NCBI GenBank assembly: GCA_920105625.2
Contig: OV050032.1
Location: forward strand, 203,072,258 to 203,136,257
From: Clusia tigrina
Taxonomy: Eukaryota > Arthropoda > Insecta > Diptera > Clusiidae
Direction: 5' to 3'
Length of the DNA stretch: 64,000 nt
The translations under genes and the position numbers were made by a program. How positions within the stretch are numbered: position 1 is the first letter of the stretch; each line of letters begins with the position of its first letter. This document shows, piece after piece, positions 43,401-55,400 of the stretch. The notes under the pieces were generated by a model. That model was not told the origin of the DNA, did no database searches, and worked only from the letters and a program-made list of their open reading frames with translations.

Positions 43401-46400
43401 GATGCCACTGATCGATGCCCAATTGATCAAAAAGGGAATCGAACGACCACTTCGCCATTCGACCAGTCAGGAAGAGTCGCCAATGTCAGGGAAATATTTC
43501 ACGAAAGCCACGGATTTATTCTGAGGAACGTGCGAGGGAAATCACTGTGTCAGTCGAGGAGTCTTCTGCGGTGCGAATTGTAACATTTGCATGGTGCATC
43601 GAACAATTGAACAAAGTATCGATCCTCATTCTATTGTTTAAGCGGACCCGTTTTCTAAAGAGAGAAGGATCGTTCCAACATGTAATGCATCAACTCACTG
43701 GCCCGTGGTGGCAGTACTAAGATCAAACGACGTTACGATCTGCTTCCCCATCCACCCTGATCTGTGCACAGATTTGAACACCGCCAAATTCTTCTTCCAA
43801 ATATAAGTATGCAGAGATCTTGGAGGAAAAGTTTCACATCGAACAATGACATCTGAAGCGAAGCTTGAGGAATGGTCGTATATTTTTCTTACAAAGATTG
43901 TAGAAGTCGGGTTCTCCTTGGACACTACAAAATTGTAAATAAATAGAACGTTGAAGAACGAATTTGACCGTGAAAAATGGGACTTTGAAAAATAGGAGGG
44001 ACCCTGAAAAGTGGGACTTTGAACAATAAATGGGACGATGAATAATAGAGGGGACCCTGAAGACAGAGGGACTTTGAACAATAAATGGGACCATGAATAA
44101 TAGAAGGGACCCTGAAAAAGGTGGGACTTTGAACAATAAATGGGACCATGAATAATAGAAGGGACCCTGAAGACAGAGGGACTTTGAACAATAAATGGGA
44201 CCATGAATAATAGAAGGGACCCTGAAGACAGAGGGACTTTGAACAATAAATGGGACCATGAATAATAGAAGGGACCCTGAAAAAAGTCGGACTTTGAACA
44301 ATAAATGGGACCATGAATAATAGAAGGGACCCTGAAGACAGAGGGACTTTGAACAATAAATGGGACCATGAATAATAGAAGGGACCCTGAAGACAGAGGG
44401 ACTTTGAACAATAAATGGGACCATGAATAATAGAAGGGACCCTGAAAAAGGTGGACTTTGAACAATAAATGGGACCATGAATAATAGAAGGGACCCTGAA
44501 AAAAGTCGGACTTTGAACAATAAATGGGACCATGAATAATAGAAGGGACCCTGAAGACAGAGGGACTTTGAACAATAAATGGGACCATGAATAATAGAAG
44601 GGACCCTGAAAAAAGTGGGACTTTGAACAATAAATGGGACAATGAATAATAGAAGGGATCCTGAAAAAAGTGGGACTTTGAAAAATAAAAGAGACTTTCC
44701 GAAAAAAGAGACTCTGAAATATAGGAGAGACTTTGAAAAACCTTGAAAATAATTGGACAATGTTATAAAAAAATAGGACTTTGAAAAAGAAAAGGGGACT
44801 ATGAAAATTAAATGGAACTTTGAAAAATAGAAAGGACCCTGCAAAATAAAAGGGGCTTTGAAAGTTACATAGGGCGAAGAAACGAATTGTTCTATGAAAA
44901 ATAAATGAAATCAAATCAAATCATCAATTTACGAACAAGCCAAGGAAGGATATAAACGTGCATGCGGAAAACTGGTTCCCCTTGAGGAGAAACACAAAGG
45001 CTGGATTCGCAACTGACTTTGGAAGAAAAACTGCTTATATAATGATAATGATAATGATGATGAAGTTTTCGATTTGCATAAGAAGCAAAAACAAAAATTA
45101 AAAACTAAAAATAATAGAAAAGATCAGACTCGTCCATAAATGTGGAAATAAGGCACTCGCTCAGATGATTGCATTAGAAAATACGCAATACTGGCCGCAC
45201 CGGCAAACCCCGTAAAAAGTTTACGAGTACACAGCGGCTTCAACAACAACACCGCTGTGGCTTCAACAACAACAACAACCACAGCAAGATTACCAGCACA
45301 ATGGACCCTTACAAACGTAGCCAACGACAACAAGAAGCTTGCGTTGAGAGCGCGCTACACTCCAATCTTTGATGTCTTGCAAACGGTGCAATGAGGCGCG
45401 TGGTCGTCAGGAGAGTGCTTGTGAACCGCAACAGCAGCAACGACACCAACAGCAACAAAAAGCGTGTGCCACACACTGCACTGCAATGGACCATAATTCT
45501 TTCTAGGCAACATTAATTAGCCGCCATTAAACAATGGCGTCAAAAAGGCGCCCGTGCAACACCCACGCGTCCAGCAATGCAGCAGAACAACTCCAACTCC
45601 AACACCAACACCAACTCAACTGCAGCATTAATTGCCGCAATCGTGGCAAATGTTGGCGACTTGACAAGGTGCGCGCGTACTACTGTGTGTGGTGAGCTCG
45701 TGAGGAATATTTACGAGTATTGCGCATAAAACGAGGAAAATTGGGTCATGGTGCGGCAGGGCAGGGCAGAGCAACGCATAATTCCATCACAGAAATCGAA
45801 ATTAAGAAGCAAAATCATCAGCAACAAGTTAGAAGAAATTGCACATTTACAAGTGTCTGCAACTGTGTGTTTACGGCGTGACTCCCAAACGCCAAATTGC
45901 AATCTGCGCGCAATGCATCGCAGCTTCCAAGGCAAGTCATGAGTCGGTAAAGAGGCGAGTTCGCCGGTTCCGTGAGTTCTCGGAACTCACAGACTCAGCA
46001 TCCCCCTATAAGTGGGCGTACCTAATTATGCAGACACGCTTGATCACACATTTTCGGCGCTCACGTAAATACTCGTAACTTTTGACAGGTGTTTGGTCCA
46101 TCCCAACTAAATGGCACAGAAAACCTAACAAAACTGACACACTGGCCACACAATGTGAACCATCAGGCCAAGCATTGACATAGTTTACCAATTTATCATT
46201 AATTCGAGAAGCTCGCATCACAACGCTGACTGATTGATTGACTGAGATTAAGAACTTGGATTTTCGTTCCTCGTGGTCTGACTCTCATTTGAACAAGAGG
46301 TCGCATTGGGGAGCTCAACTTCAGAGTCCGACATAAGCTAGTGCCGCATTGGCATACTGTGAATATATAATGAAACTTAGTTGAGAGGATGAGTCAAGGA

Positions 46401-49400
46401 AGGAAACTAAAAAACAAAGTAGGATCTGACAGGACAAAAGTTTAGATGAGATGATGAGTCAAGGAAGGAAACCAAATATGAAAGTAGGGCTTGACAGAGC
46501 AAAATTTTAGATGAGATGATGATTCAAGGAAACAAACCAAAAAACAAAGTAGGATCTGGCAGGACAAAAGTTTAGATGAGATGATGAGTCAAGGAAGGAA
46601 ACCAAATATGAAAGTAGGGTCTGGTAGGACAAAAGTTTAGATGAGATGATGAGTCAAGGAAGGAAACCAAATATGAAAGTAGGGTCTGACAGAGCAAAAT
46701 TTTAGATGAGATGATGAGTCAAGGAAGGAAACCAAATATGAAAGTAGGGTCTGACAGAGCAAAATTTTAGATGAGATGATGAGTCAAGGAAACAAACCAA
46801 AAAACAAAGTAGGATCTGGCAGGACAAAATTTTAGATGAGATGATGAGTCAAGGAAGGAAACCAAATATGAAAGTAGGGTCTGACAGAGCAAAATTTTAG
46901 ATGAGATGATGAGTCAAGGAAGGAAACCAAATATGAAAGTAGGGTCTGACAGAGCAAAATTTTAGATGAGATGATGAGTCAAGGAAACAAACCAAAAAAC
47001 AGGTTCAGGATTATTTTTGGAAGTGTGTCCAGGTTAATTCTGAACGGATTTAAAGGGAAAATGCTCGTACACAAAGTAAATGATCTCGAAGGATGGTGTA
47101 AATATAGGTTTAGCGAGATAGTCCACCATTTGGTTATCTTAAAAGCTGTTCAAATTTGTGGTGCTTGTATGGTGGTGGTGTTTGATGATTCTTATGTAGA
47201 GATCTGGATACTAAGGAAGAGATGCTATCAGAAGTAACAGTCACCAACCCAAATTTCTCAAGAAGTCCAGAGTTCTTATGTAGAGATCTGGATACTAGAG
47301 ATTCAGAAATCATACATAATGGAATACCCGAATCTGACCACTTGAAACTTCTAACAAAAATTCCACCTGAGCGAAAAGAGTTCCTCAAAAGACGCGTTAC
47401 GCGACCACATGTATGGAGATGAAGCCACCACCACCACCACCACCACCACCACTTGTATCCGGGAGTAGAAAACGCTAAGCGCAAGCTCTTTTTGACTAAA
47501 CTGGGTTATGTCACTGTCAAATGAAAGTGCTCCGTTATATGACCGTTCAGTTGATGAGTGATCGTCACATCCACTTAGCACTGCTTGCCACAAACTGCCA
47601 GAGCCGTCGTCTCACACTTTCTTCGTTGTTGCTGGGGCAATGTGAGCAACACCTTTGCCAAATAATTGCGCACCTTAAACGCATTTATCGCACGTTTTTC
47701 CGACACTTTCGCGCACATGCGCTCTCGTCGTCTCGCACCACTTCGCCGGTTGTGTCAATAACGAAATTTTAATGGGCCGCTTGTGGCGGCACATAAAAAC
47801 GAAAACGGACGAGCCAAATGCTGATGTGTGAGGAGTGAGTGAGAGTGTGACTACTACTGCACGCAGATAATGCACTGGAGACACATTACAAACGAACACT
47901 AACAACCACAACAACAGCAACAACCACAACAACAATCACAACAACCACAAAAACCGCCTGTTAAACGTGTGAAAATTTGACACGCCAGACCAATCCGTAT
48001 GTGAGAAAAAATGGAATTGTTTTTGTTTCTGTTTCTGCGTTTATTTTGTTGACGTTTTCCTTGTGTTTTTTTATGGATTTTTTTTTATATCATTTTTTTA
48101 TTGTTGAGTTGAGTTTTTTGTGTGTTTCTGTGCGTTCAATGCTTAAAAGTTTCTTTACACTATTTACGAGTATTTTAGCACGATCGATTTTTGTGTTGAG
48201 TCCTTTTTTGCCCCGGCTCTGAAACCACAGCCATGCAATTTTTCATTATCTGCTAATGTTGTTGCTATTGTAGTTGTTGTTGTTGTTGTTGTGGCTGTGA
48301 CTCGAAGTAAATGATTAAAGTTTTACCTTATATACAAAACGTGTGCATGTGTCTGATGTGTGACTGGGTGTATTGATGGGTGTATTACTGGGAGTATGGC
48401 GGGGTATATGCTGAGGTATGGCTGGGGGTATGGCAGGGTGTATGCCTGACTGTCTGTGTATGTATTTGTGTACACATCATTTTTTTTAAACTTTTTTTTT
48501 GAAGTAATTTTAAATAAAATATGTTTGCATTTTTTATCTTTAAATGATTTTTTGCCAAGTCAGCGTCTTTTTGTTGCCGTAAAATTAGCGCTGAGTTCGC
48601 TGCGATTGTTGGCCACAGTGCATTTATGTTCAGGCAGTAAGGTGGGTGTCACACCAAGCAACTCAACTGCAGCCAGCAACTTTGGAGTAAACTACTTAAC
48701 AGCAATTCGAACATGGGCGTGGTAAACTCGTTTTTTCGCCGCGTTTAATGTCCTCATACGATGGCGAAGGAAAAAAGGATTAGAGGAGGAGTACTTGATT
48801 GAATACCGGCACAGACCTTCATTCAGCTCTTTACTTTACAAGATTATTTATACAGTAATTATATTAATGCAAATATTACTCTATAATATACTTAATTAAA
48901 TTCAAGTATAATTTAATATATTCTATATTAGGCACTTTTTTGAGAGGCCAAGGTTCAACTAGGACCGTCGAGCGAACAATGAGGATGAGGACCTTTTTTG
49001 CCATATTCCCAGATTGACATATTTTCCACCGCCTATTTTTGTTACCGTGATGAAATGGTCTTTTCACAACGTCAGCTGTTTTAGTGTGCCGTTTTCAGAG
49101 ACACTCGCTCGCTCTCACGACATTTGAGGCCATTTGCGAATATTCAATTTAACATGAGGGCCAACTGCAGATTCACATATGGATGAGAAACATGATTAAA
49201 AGGCCCGTATAAAACTCTATAATTGTATTACACAGTTAACTGTTCCAGTCAATCATTTTAAAGCAAACCACGACCGACTTTCAAATATTGTCTGGCAAAA
49301 TTGAACAAGAGAGAAAAGTTGCTGCTCCGGGGTGTAACATGCGCCTAAGTAATTCTGCACTATTGCGGGGAAGTGTGAATGTGAGTTGACAAAATGTTCA

Positions 49401-52400
49401 TTTAAATCAAACCACAGTCGCTTCATTTTAGTTGACAATGGGAATTGTACAAAAAATTGTCCTCGAGCGGTTGTACACACTTGGCGCTCTTTCAGTTGAC
49501 ACCGCTGCAAGAGGCGCGCAAGCTTGTATATAGACAAATATAATGTCAATATTGTATAGTCTGCAGTCCCAATAAGAAAAAAAATGCAGTTACCGCTTGC
49601 ATGGCAAATACATTACACCCAAATGGGCACCTAAGGGTTAAGGGAAAACAACGGAAGGCTAAGATGCAAGAAATCCATAGAGACGCAGAGGGAGTGACTC
49701 CAAAGACTGCAACCACAGAGTAAAGAAATAAGAGTCACAATCTGAAATGTCACTCAATTTCGAGAAAGAGATCGGTCGGGGGTAGGAACCAGAGTAGTGC
49801 TGCGATATGAAAATCAGGACTCTTCAGTAATTGGCTCTATTAGCAGCGCCACCATACAAAAAGATTGTTGTTCGAGAATGTGACTCTTATTTCTTTACTC
49901 TACGCTGCAACGTATCTTGGCCACAGCTCTAAAGCAGGGCTATAAAATCCACAAGTGGTGGTCTAATGTGGAATGACTGAAATAAAGAGGGGAAAATGTA
50001 CCTCGACCAATTTGATCTATTATACTCCTCCTGCATGTACCTATTAAGGGTCTTCAATTAGTTCAACAGTTCTAAGGAATCTCAGCAGTGAGTTCGGGCC
50101 CACTGCTCTAACATCTCTACTCTCGAGCCAGTAATGCCACAGATATTTCTTCCTGCTGCGATCTAAGGCTTCGCAGTTCATTAGAAGGTGCTCTGGCATT
50201 TCTTCTACCCCTGTGAAGAATCTACACGTACATATTGGTGAGAGTCCCAACTTCATGAGGTGGCTTCTTCAATGTGGCAGTGGCCTGTGAGGTACTCCAG
50301 ACAATGTTTTTAAATTATGTTTCCTCAACTGTACACATGCAGCGGCACGTGTTGGGTTATAGTCCGCTATCATGAGCTTGGATTGGCTAAGTTTTGGGAG
50401 TGAGGCCCAGTAGTCATCTTCTAGATTTTTCCTCCAGTTTTCAATTATCTTTTATGCTGTTTGCTCCTATGCCAAAGAATGGTTCAGGACCATGTGGCTG
50501 TCCGCTTTTTTATTTGTAGGATCCCAGTGTGTCCTGGGACCCATATTATGGAAAGTTTATTGTGGCTCCCTAACTTGTTTAGAAGTTCTAAGCATTCCCA
50601 TAAGAGTTTAGATTGAATCTCGTAGAGATTGAGTGCTTTTATAGTAGGCTTGGGTAGTGAACGACTGAACGAACTGATCTGTTTCACTGAACTGAACTAA
50701 CTGAACTAGTGACTGAACCATGACTCTCCTTATTCTTCCACCCTGACTCTGCTTATTCTTCCACCCTGACTCTGCTTATTCTTCCACCATGACTCTCCTT
50801 ATTCTTCCACCATGACTATGTCTATTCTTCCACCATGACTCTTCTTATCCTTCCACCACGACTCACCTTTGACACATCAACTGACTTTTGCTTTTACATG
50901 ACATGATCCAGTCGCCTTCTGGGGCGTTCGAGTACATTGTTGAAATGGTGCGTTCGCCTATGCCTGGAACCTCACATGGCTTCCTTTACCAAGGGCGACA
51001 TGTAAAGCTATGGAGAAAGTGACGATAAAATCGCTTTTATTTGCCTTTCGCTTTATTGAAATATTCACGCTCTTTTGTAAGAATATCAAATATCGAATAT
51101 CCTTCTGCCTTCACGCTGCTGCTCATGTTACGCACAAATATCGTTGCCTTTGAGCACCGTTGGCGTAAACATTGATACAATGCCTTTGTTTACAGAGTGC
51201 TGCAAGGCTCACCAAGTATGTGAACGATCAAATTTTTATGAATATGAATTTAAAGAAAATTGATACTCGTAATGTCACTTGGAAGGGGACACTGGGCAAT
51301 CAGGCAGCGAGTCAGTCAGTCAGTCAGTCGGTCGGTTGGTTGGTTGGTGTTTTGTAGGGCGCGACTTGTGGCGTACTTGGCTGCTTGAAGCAGGCGTGTT
51401 ATCTTACACCACATTCCACCTGCTTCAAATTTCCTGGTAATTTGAACTCTGATGAGGCTTCAGTCACATTCAGTCAGTTCGATACAACTTCTTTAGTCTT
51501 GAAGAGGTTGGAAATCAAATCGCAATATTGGGGTTGATGATGATGAGCTGGCCTCAGGGGTTGATGATGATGAGCTTACCTCAGGGGTTGAGGATGATGA
51601 GTTGACCTCAGGGTTGAGGATGAACGGACGGTTGATGATGAAGTAACCCCAGGGATGTATGATGAGCCGCCTACGACCATTTTTGATAACTTTTGAATAA
51701 GTTCTGATGAAGCTTCAGTCATATTCAATTAGTTCCATACAAGTTCGCCAGTCTTGAAGAAGTTCGAAATTAATTCATAATATCGTATCTCAAAGGGGCT
51801 GATGATGATGAGGAGCTGACCCCATGAGTTGATGATAAGCTGTGCTCAGGAGTTGATGAAAGTTGAATGATTATGTACTGACCCCAGGGATGTATGATGG
51901 TGATCTGATCTCGGGATGGATGATGATCTGATCTCAGGGGTGGATGATGATCTGATCTCAGAGGTGGATGATGATCTGATCTCAAGGGTGGATGATGATC
52001 TGATCTCAGGGGTGGATGATGATCTGATCTCGGGATGGATGATGATCTGATCTCGGGGGTGGATGATGATGTGATCTCAGAGGTGGATGATGATCTGATC
52101 TCAGGGGTGGATGATGATCTGATCTCAGGGGTGGATGATGATAAGCTAAGCCCAAGGATGAATTATAATTTCAATAAGTTGCCATGCTTTCTGATAGAAG
52201 GGTCCGTGAGTGCATCACAAAATAGGGTGCCACCACTGCTGGCAATCGATCGAACCACAATAATGGCGGCTTCTCAGCTGTCAGCTTGACCTCCGCTGTA
52301 GTCAAGGGAAAGCGCAAAGGGGCACACCTATCCATCTCAGTCGCATAGTTTGTGACAACAGGCAGCAAACCACTGGAGACTTGGCAATTTGCCAGGTGGT

Positions 52401-55400
52401 TTTTTGTTGTTGTCATGAGTTGGTGCCAAAACTGTTTCTCCGGCTGGCATACAAATGTTGCAGGTGTCATTTGTCGAGTCGAGTCAGTCAGTCATACAGT
52501 CATTCATTCAGTCATTCAGTCAGTCATTCAGTCAGTCAGTCAGTCAGTCAGTCAGTCAGTCAGTCATCCAGCCAAGTCAGTCGAAATCTAAACGCACACT
52601 CGTAATCGCCACTTCGAAATCGCTGACAATTGCAGAAAGCCCGTCAGCCAGCGAGTCAGTAAAGTGAGCCCAATGGAGTCCACCACTCAGTTGAAGAGCG
52701 AAGACTCAGCAGAATACGAGTACAATTGCGGTTGAGGACACCAGACACGACAGCCACGACATACAGACAGCGGTAGCAATAACCCTTGCCTGTGTGTCTG
52801 TCACCGAAGAGATAACGCGTTAGATAGACGCTCCAGAAGTTGTTGTCTTGTGGCGGCCATGAGGGGCACCACACCACGTACCAGCCAAGCACTTTTGGTT
52901 TCATGCCTTGGTGTTACACTTATCTATCACCGCCACACACTCGCACGGGCGGACATCAATCTTGCCAGTGTGCGGACTACGTCAAACAGAGCGACTCCTC
53001 CTCTTCAACGTGACCAAGTGACGGCTTCGCAGCCGCTGTTGACGAGCAGTGATACGAGCGCGTAGTTCCTTATCGCACGTTCACTACAAACTCATGAGTA
53101 AATATGTAACCAGAGTGTGAAGTAAGCGTCGTATAGTGGAAAAGAAGAAGAGTTTCCATGAAAAAGCGCCATTTATCAAATTGGTCTTAAGTAAATAGAA
53201 CACTTGCCGCACATATTTACGAGGCTCTTACAAGTGTGTCAGATTCATGTACACGCGCACATGTACACACACACACACATCTATGTACACTTCAACACAC
53301 ACTCACACCCATGTATATATAAGCCAGCAGGCTTATTATATATTATTATAATGGTTTATATTTGTTTGATAACTTTTCTTTTTTTAGAGATATGAACGCT
53401 CAATGCTTATTTTATTAATACTCGCATTTATGTTGTATGAGAAGATATGCTGAAAAGTAAACGCTCCACCGGTAATCATGGAAATACACTACTCAGCCAG
53501 GGAATTGCTAAGAGTAAACAATCCACCACTGAAAATCAGTCATTCTATTACTTCAAAATTGCATACTTAAAGCGTCGTTTATGGAAATTCAGTACGCAAA
53601 ATTTGATTCCTTAACTGCAGGCTTTTGAAAACTAAACAACAAGAGTTAAAAAATCAATAGCTGCGAATTAGCACCCAACTGCTGAAATTTAGTACACAAT
53701 TGTTAATGTTTAGTATACAATTGTTGAGATTTAGTACTCAAATGTTAGGATTTAGTACTCAATTGTTATGATTTGATACTAAATTGTTAGGATTTGATAC
53801 TTAATTGTTATGATGCGTACTAAATTGTGAGGATTTAGTACTCAATGTTAGGATTTGGTTCTAATTTTTAGGATTCAGTACTCAATTGTTAATGTTTAGT
53901 GCACAATTTTGAGATTTTGTACTCAATTGTTGAGATTTAGTACTCAATTGTTAGGCTTTAGTACCCAATTATTAGGATTTTGTACTCAATTGTTGAGATT
54001 TAGTACTCAATTGTTAGGCTTTAGTACCCAATTATTAGGATTTTGTACTCAATTGTTTGGATTTAGCACTAAATTGCTAAAATTTTTTACAAAATTGTTG
54101 AGATTCAGATCAGAATTTAATTGTTGTAATTTATAGCAAATTTGCAGATTTTTTACTAAATGATTGAGATTTTTATACATTTTTGAGGTTTTGTACTAAA
54201 TGTTTGTGATTGTTAAGATCTAATACTAAACAGTTAAGATTTTTACAGAACTGTTGAGATTTAGTACTCAATTATTAAAATTTTGTACGCAGCTGTTGAG
54301 AGTTAATGTTCAATTATTTAAATTTAGTAGTTCATTGTTGAGACTTTCTTCTCAATTGTTGATATTTAGTACTCAATTGCTGTGCTTTTCTTTTAATTTT
54401 TGAATTTAGTACTCCATTTAAAATTTGCGGCAGAATTTATTAGATTTTTTAAAGTTTAGTACACATTATGGAGATTTAGTACTTATTTCTTGAGATTTTG
54501 TAGTTACTGATTGAGATTTTGTACTTCATTATTGAGATTTTGTATTTAATTATTGAGGTTTAGTACTTATTTTTTGAGATTTAGTACTTAATTATTGAGA
54601 TTCAGTACTTAATTATTGAGATTTTGTACTTTATTATTGAGATTTTGTACTTATTTATTGAGATTTGGTACTTAATTATTGAGATTTAGGGCTTGATTAT
54701 TGAGATTTAGTACTTAATTATTGAGATTTTGTAGTTACTGATTGAGACTTTGTACTTAATTATTGAGATTTTGTACTTAATGTTCAGGATTTTCTACAAA
54801 ATCGACGATTTATTTCTATAATTTACTTGATTATTGAAATTTAGTTCCTCATTGTTGAAATTTGGTACTTCATTGTTAAACTTTAGTACAACGTTTTTGA
54901 AATTGAGTACAATGTTAAGTTTTAGTACGACTTTCGGTGCTGCATTGTTGAAATTTAGTACTGCATTGTTGAAATTTACTACTCTTATGAGATTTATTTC
55001 GCAGTTCCTAAAATATAATACACAATTATTGGGATTCAGTACTAATTTTTATATATTCAGTAATCAACTGTTGATTTAGTACACAACTATTGAGGCTTAT
55101 TACTCAATTGTTAAAATTTGTGCCTTATTTGGAACGAAATATCACTCAATTGTTGGGATTTATTTGTCCATTGGTAAGTTTTATTGCTAAATTGTTGAAA
55201 TTTAGTACTCAATATTGAGATTTTTTACTCAGTGTTGAGATTTAGTTCTCAATGTTGATATTTAGTGGGAAAATGGTCGAGATTTGATACCAAACTGTTG
55301 GGATTGTGTACTAAATGGTTGAGATTTTGTACTAAATTGTTGAGATTTTGTACTTAATTGTTGAGATTTAGTACTCAATATTGAGTTAAGTACTGAATTA

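Noticed and set aside
42950..43411. 153-codon plus-strand frame in the large intron
   Set aside because: Arg/Ser-rich with no domain, no codon pattern and no homologue known to me.
43695..44914. Three overlapping minus-strand frames of 315-336 codons
   Set aside because: They arise from a 55 bp tandem repeat without stops; the same peptide appears in each frame. Not a protein gene.
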